Below, piece after piece: positions 45,640-57,085 of a stretch of DNA of 64,000 nt. The notes below the pieces were generated by a model. The model did no database searches. It saw nothing but the letters and a program-made list of their open reading frames with translations, and was not told where the DNA came from. The stretch's first letter is position 1. Every line of letters starts with the position of its first letter. The stretch comes from Oreohelix idahoensis (Eukaryota > Mollusca > Gastropoda > Stylommatophora > Oreohelicidae): positions 62,001-126,000 of the forward strand of contig JAMPIV010003417.1 of assembly GCA_024509875.1 (NCBI GenBank), in the 5' to 3' direction. A program made the position numbers and the translations under genes.

Positions 45640-45905
45640 TAATGAAAGTTAATATAATCAAATTGGTTAATATAATAAACTTATTAGTAAAGTTAATATA
45701 AATACACTTGTAAGGTTAATATAATAAACTTGTAAGTAATGATGATAATAGTAAACTTGTAAGTAAAGTTATTATGATAAACTTGTAAGAAATGTTAATA
45801 TGGATACACTTGTAATTAATGTTAATATAATAAACTTGTTAGTTAAGTTAATGTAAAAAAAAAAATTATAAGTAAAGTTAATGTAAAAAACTTGTAAGCA
45901 AAATT
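45640..45905. repeat. A/T-rich degenerate tandem array
   Basis: Repeated gttaatataataaacttgta-like units of about 25-35 bp. Confidence 0.8.
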
Positions 45906-46234
45906 AAAAATATTGGGATCCTGTAGTGAAATGTCACAATAGAACAGTGAAACAGTTTTGCAGCATGCGTGGTCATCAACCATTTTGAGAACACTAATTT
46001 TTATGTAGAAGTTACTTGAAGAACTTCTTGGCTTGGTTTTTAAGTTAGTTAATCACTAGTAAAGTTTGAAACACTGCATTGCTGGTATCATAGCTTGTGT
46101 TAGTAAATGTATGTATTGCTTTTATCATAGTATTGTGTTAAAAAATATGATGTTTATGTGTGCCTTGATGCATTTAATTTTTCCATAACCTGTGATAGCT
46201 TCCTCATTGATAAGAAAGAAGTGATACAGAACTA

Positions 46235-46596
46235 CACTGACACCCCGATAAAATGCTGCGGGATTGCTTATACCATGGTCAGAGGTGCACACTAGTGCCC
46301 CCTTGTCACATGCATACATTATTGTCATGGAGCAATAAAAACACAAATCCTTTGAGTGAAATCTTTATTTTCACATCAAAATAAAAGATATACGTGATTA
46401 ATTATCTTGTATTAATTTTCAGTCATTCACGTATGACGATAGTTGTTTGTACTTCTGCTAGACATCCTTCATGCTGATTTTTTGTCAGACATGGATACAT
46501 TTATGTCTAAATAAAGAAATTTGATACAACGCTACTCACTTATAATGTGGTGCCAAATTTTGGACACCGCTATCCTGTTATAACAGGTCTACGGTG
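46235..46596. mobile_element. possible degenerate TA-flanked MITE
   Basis: Ends CACTGACACCCCGATAAAAT and, reversed, CACCGTAGACCTGTTATAAC are loosely alike and each is flanked by TA, as in Tc1/mariner-pogo MITEs. The match is weak. Confidence 0.35.
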
Positions 46597-46689
46597 TACA
46601 TTATGTGAAGTCTTTTCTTAAGTGTTAAAACATAGGTCAAGTCTGGTGCTGTGCCTGGAGACATAGGCATGTTTCTCCACAGATCTCAA

Positions 46690-47010
46690 TTTTTGTTATG
46701 TTCTCCAACAGTTCTGTTCTTGATGTCTTCCCTTGCCATAGTGTGAGGCTATCCATGATCTTTTCTCTTTCTTTCCCTGTCCATCTGTGTTTCCTGTGGT
46801 CACGACATTTGCAAGTGCTTCTCTTCTTGCCACATTCCCAATTGAAGTTGATTGTCTTCTTGTATTTGTTAATATATTTCTTTGTTCATAAAGTCTTCTC
46901 AAGTATTCTTTGTTAATTATTTTAGCTATATATGATATTTTAACAATTCTTATCAGAAACCCCATCTTTTTTTGCCCACAGTAATTTTTACATTGTGTTT
47001 TGCTCAATGT
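46690..47010 (-). mobile_element. LINE 3' fragment
   Basis: Minus strand encodes a degraded C-terminal tail (RRQSTSIGNVARREALANVV, TTGNTDGQGKKEKR), the same kind of tail as 23535-23840. Confidence 0.6.
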
Positions 47011-47039
47011 CCAGGATTTGCTTCCATACAGTAATATTG

Positions 47040-47335
47040 CTTTAATGCCATCATCATTATTTTACTATTTGCTCCTTATGGAGCATAAAACCACTACTGC
47101 AGCTGGTCCCCTTATAGGAAACCTCTATCAAACATTCACATGCTCTTCCAGTGGTGACTTCTGTAGCACTTTGTTTTACCTGATGAAATTGCCTGCCTCG
47201 TATTAGTCACCTCGTACACAACCTCGTATTAGTCACCTCATACACAACCTCATATTAGTCACCTCGTACGACATACCTGAGGGAGTAGTGGTCCTATTCT
47301 TTCTTTGTCTCATCGGAGACCCTACACCCCGGCAA
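47040..47335 (-). mobile_element. dispersed TGA-family copy with internal triplication
   Basis: Hairpin start tgctccttatggagca (47070-47085), then gactactgcagctggtcccc-like sequence. ctcgtattagtcacctcgta is present three times in tandem (47198-47270), followed by gacatacctgagggagtag. Confidence 0.75.
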
Positions 47336-47454
47336 CCACACAGAACAATTGCTTTAATGTAACACTTCAGAACCTGTTTCTTGTGTCTGTCGACAAGGAT
47401 TTATTTCAGGGTATTCCTGAGTTTATAGAATGTTGTTTTTGCTTGGCATATTGT

Positions 47455-47805
47455 TTTTTTTTTTTTCGTACGCCCGCTAATACTCGAGGCGAAATCTCGG
47501 GTTATTGTTAATGTCTAACCTGACATTGATTTTACGTGAGTATCCCTTTTCTTGTGCAGAGACAGGTGTCCCTTGCCATTCAGGCAGATACTCGCCGATT
47601 TTGGAGGTACCCATTAGAGCTGGGTCGGCTCAGGAGCCACCAATCCCTGGTCGACGACACTCCTTCAAATGTCCTCGCCAGGTCTCGAGTTAATCCAGTC
47701 CAATTTCCGGTCGACGAAAAATCCTCAAATGCCGTCGCCCGGGTTTGATCCTGAATCACCCGGTCGCCAGAGCGGTGTTGTAACCACTACGCTAGCGCGG
47801 CTCCT
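47455..47805 (-). mobile_element. tRNA-derived SINE, family 3
   Basis: Minus strand: head tagcgtagtggttacaacac (A box) and aggatcaaacccgggc (B-box position), body with two related tcgacgac/tcgacgaa blocks, and a terminal run of A (+ strand T13 at 47455-47467). Confidence 0.75.
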
Positions 47806-48196
47806 GTATATTGTTCTTAATCTCGGTGATGCATTTTCCATATCATGTAGTTATTGTGCCTAGCTGTTTACAGCCATGTGTGTCTTTAATGCTGTTCTAT
47901 TTATTATTATTCTATATTTAAGTGGGATCTTTTGCTTGAAGATAACAATTATTACTGTTTTCTTGCTGTACAGGCCGAGTCCTTCTTCTGTAATTTCTTT
48001 AACTACTATATATCTGACATTATCTATAGATCTTTTTTCTTTATTTCCTGTTAATATTGTTTCATAGAACAAGGGAAAGAACTGTGTTTATTCCCTGTCA
48101 CAAAGGGTAACAAGTCTTTGATCCATGGTGTTTGTTTTTGTGTTAGTGTATTCTCCTTAAAACCTTACAAAACAAACCATTTCCAATCCATGTTAG
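47806..48196 (+). other. intron, nothing recognised
   Basis: No identifiable feature apart from the splice acceptor of the next exon at 48195-48196. Confidence 0.5.
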
Positions 48197-48286
48197 ATTG
48201 AGGTCCAGAAAACAGAGTGGAAAGCCCAGTCAAAGATTGGCTCATTAGACAATGCCAAACACAAGCCTGGTGGTGGTGACAAACAG
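48197..48286 (+). CDS. tau/MAP family exon, repeat 8
   Basis: 90 nt, phase 0-0; acceptor catgttag, donor gtgaga. Encodes IEVQKTEWKAQSKIGSLDN then AKHKPGGGDKQ. Keeps both KIGS and PGGG and is the last well-formed repeat. The preceding intron is about 14 kb because LTR element 2 lies in it. Confidence 0.95.
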
Positions 48287-48786
48287 GTGAGATATGTCGA
48301 CTGACAGACAGACAGATGAACAGTCCGACCTTTGTGCGGGCACAGCTCTGTAATTACAACAGAATATTCTAGGGTCGTAAAAGAAATCCAGGAAATCTAA
48401 GTTCAAACAATTTCTCCATGCTTGAAACAATGTTGCTGCCTTTTTGCTTCCTTTGCTACAACACTTTTTTTTTGGTTTGTTTTTGCACTGGTTGCTGCTT
48501 TGGACTGCGTGAAAAAAATCCCAGTGCTTGCATTTTATTTCACTGTGCAGTATTTTTGCTGTGGGGTGTGCACATGTATTTTTTGTAGATACTGCAATTG
48601 TAGGACTCTGTGCTGTGCTATTAGTAATTACATCAAATCATTTTGACGTTCATTTAACCTCGTATAAAATAATTAATGTTCTGTACTTTAATATAATCTG
48701 CACATGATATATCAAAGTCTGCATCATTGCTGCACTGTCGTTATATACTGCATGGATGAATTCATCATCATCTAAACTTTTCAGGT

Positions 48787-49110
48787 CCCCATAGAGCACA
48801 GGTCTTCAGCACACACATGTCAGCCCCTTCTTTCCTGTGCCATCCACTCAAGATCTCTCCATATCTTCTTCATCCCTTAAATTTCTGTCTCCAGTTCTCT
48901 TCTATGTTTGATTTTTGGACCCTCTATTTCTCTCATGCTGAGGGTTCCCTAACAAGAGCTGCCTTGTAATGTTATCACTTGGATTTCTTCATATGTATCT
49001 TATCCGGTGCCATCATCATATCTCCTTACCTCTTGTTCCACGGATGTTTGTCTGGATTTTTCCATTAGTTCCTCACTAGTGATTTTATCTTACCATTTCA
49101 CACAAAAATA
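48787..49110 (-). mobile_element. diverged RTE 3' fragment
   Basis: Follows the RTE 3' coding region on the minus strand (catagagcacaggtcttcagc, cctgtgccatccactcaaga, aagagctgccttgtaatgtt) with many substitutions. Confidence 0.7.
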
Positions 49111-49594
49111 TACTTTAGGCAGATTTCTATGATTATTCATGAATAAATTTTATTTGTTTATTTAAAATCTTGCTTTATTTATGAGTGAGCTGTTACAGAT
49201 TAGTACTTTTATCAGAATTTCAGTGGCACATAGTTTTAATTTTAATCAGAAGTTTTATTATGTTAAATGACATAATAGTCATGTGCTGCCAAATTACACT
49301 TAGGAGCTAATTAATATCACAGTACATTTACCATAATTTGACACTTAAGAGTTAATTTCACTGCATTTACCATAATTTCACACTACAACAGATACTTGGC
49401 TTTGTTATTTCTCTGTGACTTGGTTTAAACTGACACAAAACATTTAACTCATTTTATCCTGGCCAGCTGTTAGACTTTACTCATACACTAAAGTGGATGT
49501 CTATTTTTACACCCCCCCCCCCAGACAAAGTTTTAAAATGAGCAGTTAACAAATGTATTTATGAACAACAAAAATGACCTCATTTGTTCATTAC

Positions 49595-50185
49595 CCTACA
49601 GCTCCCAAAGGAGCATAGGCCTTCAACAAATGTCTGCTAAATCCTCCTGTCATGTGTCATCAGGTCAAGGTCCTTTCATGTCTTCTTCAACATGTTCATT
49701 TCTGTTATCCATGTTTTTTTGTCAGTCTTCCTCAATATCTCTTACCCTGTGGGATTCCAGAACTTGACTGCCCTGTACTGCCCTCTGTCTATGCCATCTG
49801 TCTATGCCCTCTGTCTATGCCCTCTGTCTATGCCATCTGTCTATGCCCTTTGTCTATGCCATCTGTCTATGCCCTTTGTCTATGCCATCTGTACTGCCCT
49901 CTGTCTATGCCATCTGTACTGCCATCTGTCTATGCCATCTGTACTGCCATCTGTCTATGCCATCTGTACTGCCATCTGTAATGCCATCTGTCTATGCCAT
50001 CTGTACTGCCCTCTATCTATGCCATCTGTACTGCCCTCTGTCTATGCCCTCTGTCTATGCCATCTGTACTGCCCTCTGTCTATGCCATCTGTACTGCCCT
50101 CTGTCTATGTTCTAGTGCACTTCTCTAATTACTGTCATCAGTTTCACATTAGTGTACCATTTCAGTCCTTCTACACTACACACTT
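49595..50185 (-). mobile_element. RTE 3' fragment with an internal minisatellite
   Basis: 49597-49772 and 50111-50185 match consecutive parts of the RTE 3' region (compare 59827-60160). Between them, where the RTE has ctgccttgtaatgctatcaa, a 12/13-bp repeat array has grown. Confidence 0.8.
49772..50110. repeat. 12/13-bp minisatellite
   Basis: Alternating ctgtctatgcc(a/c)t (13) and ctgtactgccct (12) units, about 26 in all. The open frames across it have no protein character. Confidence 0.95.
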
Positions 50186-50459
50186 CTGTGTGCTTGTGTG
50201 TGTGTGCGTTTGTTTGTGAGGGAGAGAAAGAAGCACAGTAAGAAGACAAATAGAACACATTGTGCCAGTGTGCATAGTTGACTGTCAGTAAAAGATCAAT
50301 GATAGGCACGTTGTGGATTCGAACCAGGGACCATCTACATGGTGCTATCCCCTCACAGGGAGAGTGAATCATGAGAGGATGCACAACCAGCTAACAGCCC
50401 CTCCCCCAAATTGCCTGATCAGATGTAGTCAGTCATGACACTATACACATCTATTTATA

Positions 50460-50575
50460 GCCTCTGTCTAGAGTTAGGGAAGGCAAAGGCAGTGAGGAAG
50501 TGAACTGGTTAACCCACCTCATAAAAAGCTGAAGTCTCTAACACTTCACTTTCCATGTAACAGTTTCTGCTATAG
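50460..50575 (+). mobile_element. SINE family 1, 3' part
   Basis: gttagggaaggcaaaggcag, aactggttaacccacctc and gaagtctctaacacttcact match the body of the family. The head is not recognisable. Confidence 0.65.
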
Positions 50576-50654
50576 AACTACCTTGACCTTTTTATTTTAA
50601 ACCTCCACAAATTTCCTATTTACAAGCCTAGGCCATATAAACGTAATCTTATGT

Positions 50655-50830
50655 CTGACAGTAAAAGAGGTGGAGGTAGACCAAAAACACGTGGAGAAGA
50701 GAACTGGAAACACAAGTGAAAATGATGAGGAAGATATGGAAAGAACTTGAGCATGGCACGTGACAGGACTTGGCACGTGTTTGTTGAAGGCCTATGCTCC
50801 TTGAGGAGCTAAGGGGTATTGATTAATTGT
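50655..50830 (+). mobile_element. RTE 3' end
   Basis: ggaggtagaccaaaaacacg through gttgaaggcctatgctcctt, then gaggagctaaggggtattg: the RTE terminus on the + strand, 5'-truncated, with stops. Confidence 0.8.
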
Positions 50831-51033
50831 GTCTAGTAGATCATAGATGAATGTGAATAATAAAGAAAAGAATGTTTAGTTCCTGTTATGTTTCTGGTTG
50901 TCTCGTATCTTCCTGTCTGTCTCTCATGTATGAGTGCCTACAGTTGACCTATTTTTGTCAATTATTTACCACAGTTTCCCTCATTGTTTATTTATGTATT
51001 CACACAGAAACATTTCATTACTTTTATCTACAG

Positions 51034-51108
51034 GCTGAATCTAAAAAAACCTCAAAGATTGAGTCTTCAGACAAGCAAGGTCCAGGTAGTGGTAGTGAGC
51101 AAGGAGTG
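51034..51108 (+). CDS. tau/MAP family exon, degenerate repeat 9
   Basis: 75 nt (25 codons), phase 0-0; acceptor tctacag at 51033, donor gtaagt. Encodes AESKKTSKIESSDKQGPGSG then SEQGV. Position, phase and the SKIxSxDxxxxxPGxG skeleton suggest a decayed repeat: KIGS has become KIES and the His and Trp are lost. It may mark the transition to the C-terminal tail. No downstream coding exon was found in the rest of the window. Confidence 0.75.
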
Positions 51109-51344
51109 GTAAGTGCTTCACGTCTTCAGTTATGTTTTATTATTCATCATCATTAGGTGCCATCTTCACATAGAAGGTCGGTTGTAATGGATTTCCATTT
51201 TCTGTCGCTTGTCTTGATGGTGCAGTTTGATAGACTCTTTTCTCTCCATCTCTTGATGTTATCTTCCCACTTATAGCGCAATCTTGCACGATTGCCTTCA
51301 ACTCTGCCTTCTGTAGGGTCTTCTGTACGGTGATATGTCTGTTT

Positions 51345-54300
51345 CATTCATCATTCATAACCCTCCACTCCCAAAGGAGCATAGGCCTTCAACAAACACA
51401 TGCCAAGTCCTCCTGTCACGTGCCATCATCTCAAGTTCTTTCCATGTTCTCCTCATCATTTTCACCTCTGTTTCCAACTCTCTTCTCCATGTACTTCTTG
51501 GTCTTCCTCTGCCTCTCTTGCCCTGCGGGTTCCAGAACAAGGACTGCCTTGTAATGCTATCAACAGGTTTCCTCAGTGTGTGTCCTATCCATCGCCATCG
51601 TCTTCTTCTCATCTCCTGTTCCACTGGCACTTGTCTAGTTCTTGTCATCAGTTCTACGTTGGTAACCTTGTCATACCATTTTAATCCCTCTATTCTACGC
51701 AAGCACCCATTTATGAAAGTCTGTAGCTTTTTGGTTGTTGTCTTTGTTGTTCTCCATGTCTCAGAGCCATACAATAGGACTGACTTGACATTTGAGTTGA
51801 AGATTCTTATTTTCGTGATGGATCCTATTTCTCTTGATCTCCATATATTTCCCAATGCAATGAAAGCTCCTCTTGCCTTTTGTATTCTTATTTTGATATC
51901 GCTGTCTGTCCCTCCAACTTTGTCTATATTACTGCCAAGATACGTATATGATTCTACATCTTGTATTGGTGTTTCTTCAAGTTCAACCCTATTATCATTA
52001 CCTGCATTTATTCGCATTATTTTTGTCTTTTCCCTGTGTATTTTCAGACCCAATTGCCGTGACCTCTCATCGAGTGTTTTCAATTTGTCCTGCATCTGAT
52101 TACGGTTATAGGACAGAAGAGCCAAGTCATCAGCAAAATCCAGATCATCCAACTGCTTAGTCAGAGTCCACTGGATTCCATTTCTGTTGTGTGTTGTCGA
52201 TGATCTCATAACCCAATCTATTGCCAGCAAGAAAAGAAATGGAGACAAGAGGCATCCCTGTCGCACTCCTGTTCTTATCCCAAATGGTTCTGTAAGCTGT
52301 CCTTCATGAAGAACTCTGCATGTCATGTCTTCATATGTTTTCTTTATTAAATTAATGATCTTCAGGGGAACTCCATAATGCCTCATCAATTTCCAAAGTG
52401 ATTCTCTGTCTACACTGTCAAATGCCTTTTCATAGTCCACAAATCCGATGTATAGTGGTGAATTCCATTCCAGACTTTGTTCAACTATTATTCTCAAAGT
52501 GGCTATCTGGTCTGTACATGATCTGTTTTGTCGAAAACCTGCTTGTTCATCTCTCAATTTCTTGTCTATCGACTCTTTTAATCTCTCAAGGATAATCCTG
52601 TTTAATACTTTTCCTGGCACTGATAGTAACATTATTCCTCTATAATTTGTGCACTCTTGTAAATTTCCCTTCTTAGGCAACTTAACCAGATATCCTTCCT
52701 TCCATTCTGCTGGTATCTCTTCCTTTTCCCAGACTTTACCAAGTAATTTATATAACATCTCTGTAGCCGTGTCGATATCTGCTTTGATGGCCTCTGCTGG
52801 AATGCCATCAGGTCCAGACGCTTTTCCATCTCTTAGAAGCTTTATGGCTTTCTTTATTTCTTCCTTCGTTGGTCTTTCACCGTTAATTTGTAGCTCTTCT
52901 TCTGCTGGCTGGATGTCCAGCGGGTTTTGTGGAGCTGGTCTATTGAGAAGGTCCCCAAAATATTCTGTCCACCTCTTCATTTGCTCTTGTATATTGCTGA
53001 GCAGTTTCCCATTCTTGTCTTTTATGAGACAACTTGTTTGCTTGTATTTCCCTGTTAACTTCTTTGTGCTGCTATACAGTTCTCTCATATTTCCTTTGGC
53101 TGCAGCATCTTCTGCCTCTCTTGCCAACTCCTCAATATACTTCCTCTTGTCTCTTTTGATACTTCTTTTTACTTCTTTGTTTGCTTCTGTGTACACTTCT
53201 TGAGCCTTGGCTTTGGAACTTCTGGTTTTGCTTGTGTTTAACTCTGCTTTCTTGTTTTTCCTGTCTTTTATCTTATTGATGGTTTCTGTTGTTATCCATG
53301 CTTTTTGTTGTCTTTCCCTTTTCCCCAGTATTTCTTCACATGTCTCCTTCCATACCGTTTTGACCTGCTGCCAATAGTCTTCTGTATTCTCTACATCTTC
53401 CAGCTGTTGTAGCACTTGGAATTTGTTGGATACTGTGACCGCAAATTTGTCTCTTGTTTCTTGATTTCTTAGCTGTCCTACATTAAACTGTTGTCTATAA
53501 TTTTGCATTGTTGCATATCTCTTGAGTTTCATTTTTATTTTGGCTATCAGAAGATGGTGATCTGATGCCACGTCTGCTCCTCTATATACCTTTACATCCT
53601 GCAATGATGATCTAAACTTCTTCTTTATGCATATATGATCGATCTGATTTTCTGTTCTATGGTCTGGTGATATCCATGTTGCCTTGTGTATTCTCTTATG
53701 TGGAAACATGCTTCCTCCTATAGCCAGTTGATTTGAAGCACAGAAGTTTGCGAATAGTTCTCCATTTTCATTCATTACTCCTAGCCCATGTTTTCCCATG
53801 ACTTCTTCAAATCCGGTGTTGACTGTACCTATCTTTGCATTCATGTCACCCATCAAAATTGTGATGTCTCTTCACTGTGGTGTGAAGTTTCGTCTTCATG
53901 TCCTGAGGACAGCACCAATTCACCTGTGATGAGTTTCTTCCTGTCTACCCCCTTCCACTTTGTTTCACACATTCCCAGAACCTCGATTTTGTATTCCCTC
54001 ATTTCTGCTGCTACTTGCGCCACTTTCCCTTGTTCGTTTAATGTCCGAACATTCCAGGTGCCAAATCTGGAAGTTCTCCTAGAAGAAAGAAGGTTAGTCA
54101 GCAACACAGACTCCTTTCGGCTTTCTCTGTGTTGCATCATACGCCTCCCCGCGAGAGGACCTTCCCCTGTCTTGGATGGCTGTGTTTTATTTCCTTTATT
54201 TGACTTGTCCATATTTGTTGAAGTTTTTTGTGGTTTAAATTTTTTACAGGATGGGGTAACCGGCCCCATGCCCAACCCTCCTTAGTCGCCTTCTACGACA

Positions 54301-54364
54301 TGCCTGGCAGGGGACAGTGTTACTATTCTTTGCTCCCCTTTCGGGCCCCGGTAACACACGGGTG
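51345..54364 (-). mobile_element. RTE-type LINE, copy 2 (near full length)
   Basis: 3.0 kb, flanked by the 10-mer atgtctgttt at 51335-51344 and 54365-54374. Ends in a short atgaatgatgaatga-like tail at its 3' end (left). 5' UTR at about 54200-54364 (gggccgnnnttacc, cgaaaggggagcaaag). Same family as 15950-19125 and 59805-60182. Confidence 0.88.
51355..54275 (-). pseudogene. RTE endonuclease-reverse transcriptase, copy 2
   Basis: Two frames: 54275-53853 (140 codons; basic head, then FGTWNVRTLNEQGK and CETKWKGVDRK of the endonuclease) and 53856-51355 (833 codons). The latter has ILMGDMNAKIG-type sequence at its start, DHICIKKKFRS and ASDHHLLIAK (endonuclease end), a long basic linker, then RT: NYRGIMLLSVPGKVL, AGFRQNRSCTDQ, GFVDYEKAFDSV, GVRQGCLLSPFLF, catalytic FADD near 52130 and YTYLGSNID. 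The tail is RRRRWRWIGHTLRKP. Comparison with copy 1 shows an internal deletion of roughly 80 codons at the junction near 53855, removing the middle of the endonuclease. The RT part is fully open. Confidence 0.92.
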
Positions 54365-54525
54365 ATGTCTGTTTACATGGCCAAAATATTTTAGCTATCT
54401 AATTTTGATCACCTTCACTAATTCTCTTTTCATTCCTAGGTTTTCTAGGACCTCTTTATTTGTTTTCTACTCTTTCCATAAGATGCGCCCCATTCGCCTC
54501 ATTCGTCTATATATCCACATCTTAA

Positions 54526-55589
54526 CTCATTCTAACCCAGGCATTTTTTCGGTTTTACCCAGGACCCAATATGCAGACTTTTTTTTCTACAAGTGATGTT
54601 TTAAAAACAGGCAGTAGACACATATATTAGTTTAGTAGATATATGTATTATACATCAAACTTTAGAAAATTGGCTGCAGAATGTTGTGAAATACTGTTGA
54701 GTTCTTATGTGATGTTATTATTGTTTGTTATATCATGTGGAGTGTAGAAATAATAAAAAATAAAAAATGAATAAAAATTATGCACATACACGTAAATATT
54801 TCAGCTGTACTTAATCTCTTGGTATTAAAACACCAGGAATTGAAACGTATATCCAGTTGACAACTAATTCAAGAAGTTTGATAAAAAACAAATGAAAATT
54901 GTAATTTATATACATTTTTTTGTGAAGTCACATATTGCTGAACTGGAATCACACTTACACATTCCTGTTCCATGCAAATTAATTTATTTCTTATTTAAAA
55001 ATATCACGTTTGTTCAATGTTCTCATCGGAATCGAAAATAGGTTATTATCGCTACTGATATCGCTAAAATTCATTTCGAAATTATATATTGAGGTTGATT
55101 CGTTAATAGTTTATGAGTGTTATGTATGTGACTACACCACTTGTAAACAAACAACCCTATGACGTCCCTAATTGATAAAAGTATGCAAAAACTAAGCACC
55201 AATATAATTATTTCGCTACCAGTTCAAAATACGATGTCCACAGGAAGTGTTTACATGATATGAACACTCTATGGCCACGTAATTTCTAATTTTTTGTTCA
55301 ATTTCGGAATATTATAAAGCAGGCGTACCACGCGCCGTGCTGCTAGATCCAAAGCAACTCTTGCAACAGATATAAAATACACAATTGTAACTTCATAAAT
55401 TTTTTTTTTCGCTCACAAATGTTCACACCCATGTGCCGGATGTAATGAAATAATTTTAAACTGGCTTATCGCCAGATATTCTATAATTTTCCGCTCAAAT
55501 GCGGCATATAGTCACCTTGGCGCGCCATACGCCCTGGGTATAACGATAAGCCTATCTGGCGCGCCATGCGCCCGTTTGGACGGAAAGAG
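54526..55589. mobile_element. TTAA-flanked piggyBac-like non-autonomous element
   Basis: TTAA at 54522-54525 and 55590-55593. Removing one TTAA plus the insert restores the reading frame of the LINE on either side. Ends CTCATTCT and, reversed, CTCTTTCC are similar. Near the right end two GGCGCGCCAT(A/G)CGCCC-like blocks occur (55517 and 55558). 1064 bp without transposase sequence. Confidence 0.75.
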
Positions 55590-56063
55590 TTAAGGGCCTC
55601 AATTCTTTCTTCTAATTGTATGTTCATTGTCCATGTTTCTACACCATACAGTAATGAAGAATATATATAGCATTTGATGATTCTCTGTTTGAATTAGTGA
55701 GTTAGTTGTTTAGCTGTTAGTATCTGTCTCATGTTGTTGAATTTAGCTTTTGGAACTCCTGTTTTATTATTAGGTTATAATAAATAAATTATATTTACAG
55801 AAAAATTCAATGCTCTGTTTGCATACTTTTACATTTTCTTTCCATTTTTCTCTGTGAACTGTGAAAAGGCTGTATTTTATTAACTTGTATACGGTACAGT
55901 CAACGTAACCGGAACTCGCTTAAATCAAATTTCACTTGAGTAGAATTATTTCTGATGGTCCAGGCCGAATGTCTTCTTTCACTTTGGCTTTGTTAAAAAA
56001 AAACTCCTGTTTAGTCGAAATCTGATAACTATAATTGTTCTGTCCGACCTCAAATTTGGACTG

Positions 56064-56210
56064 GCATAAGTACTGACTTCATCACCTAAGTTACACTAGT
56101 ATGTGGCTGCACATAAGTACTGACTTCATCACCTAAGTTACACTAGTACGTGGCTGCACATAAGTACTGACTTCATCACCTAAGTTACACTAGTACGTGG
56201 CTGCACATAA
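56064..56210. repeat. 47-bp tandem repeat, 3 copies
   Basis: cataagtactgacttcatca, then cctaagttacactagta and gtggctgca, starting at 56065, 56112 and 56159. Confidence 0.95.
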
Positions 56211-56680
56211 TTTTTTTTTTTGTGAACAGGCGATAACAGGTTAACAAACACCTGGGCTTCCGTCAGTAAATTACAGAGCTAAAATTCATTAAACCAGCTA
56301 ACACACAGGCCTAATTGTCAGGCTGAGTGAACATTAGTTCACCTCATTTTATGAGAAAAAGGGCTTGCATTAAACTCTGACAGCAACAGGGTTACGCGTT
56401 TGAGATCTGAAGATAAACAAAGAGTGAAACCCCAGGAATCTGAATAGTAAATAAATATAAAGCATTATTTGGCAGGCATTCGACACTAGACAACAGTATG
56501 TCAGGGGATGTAACTTTTACATCAGCTTACTTGCCCTGCAGTAGCTATCACTTTTGGAATCCATGAAGGAAACGCTAACAGAGCATGCATTGGCATTCAA
56601 TTGTAATATTATTTTCTATAAAGTTTATAGATTAAATTGTAGTAATCTCTTCTTTGAACTATTTTATACTAAACTGTAAT
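56211..56680. other. unassigned
   Basis: No feature recognised. Confidence 0.5.
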
Positions 56681-56681
56681 T

Positions 56682-57085
56682 TGCTTTTTATACAAATTTT
56701 CTGTTATATCAACCTTTTTATACAAATTTTCTGTTATATCAACCTTCTTATACAAATTTTCTGTTATATCCACCTTTTTATACAAATTTTCTGTTACATC
56801 CACCTTTTCATACAAATTTTCTGTTATATCAACCTTTTTATACAAATTTTCTGTTATATCAACCTTTTTATACTAATTTTCTGTTATATCAACATTTTTA
56901 TGTACAAATTTTCTGTTATATTAACCTTTTTATGCACAAATTTTCTGCTATATCAACCTTTTTATATAAAAAATTGTGTTATATCATTTTTCATTTAAAA
57001 AATTTCTTATATCAACCTTTTTATTCAAATTTTATGATATCAACATTTTAATACAAATTTTCTGTTATATCAACTTTTTTGTACT
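56682..57085. repeat. 30-bp tandem array (about 13 copies)
   Basis: Unit ctttttatacaaattttctg plus ttatatcaac, decaying towards the right. Because 30 is a multiple of three it makes a long hydrophobic open frame (IQIFCYINLF-like) that is not a gene. Confidence 0.95.

Larger units (their letters stand above)
51135..55780 (-). mobile_element. old LINE 3' part split by two later insertions
   Basis: Minus-strand coding pieces at 55594-55780 (SLLYGVETWTMN block), 54375-54521 (RRMRRMGRI block, then the KYFGH-like block) and 51135-51344 (KWEDNIKRW block and an aatgatgatg tail) follow each other in the order expected of one LINE C-terminus. The reading resumes in frame across the TTAA element. RTE copy 2 and a TTAA-flanked element occupy the gaps. 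Confidence 0.8.

Noticed and set aside
46125..46346. 73-codon minus-strand frame
   Set aside because: No family resemblance; overlaps a possible MITE.
49652..50219. Long open frames rich in Cys, Leu and Met
   Set aside because: Products of the 12/13-bp minisatellite in three frames.
56654..56998. Hydrophobic 114-codon frame that looks like a membrane protein
   Set aside because: 30-bp tandem repeat read in frame; unit length divisible by three explains the openness.
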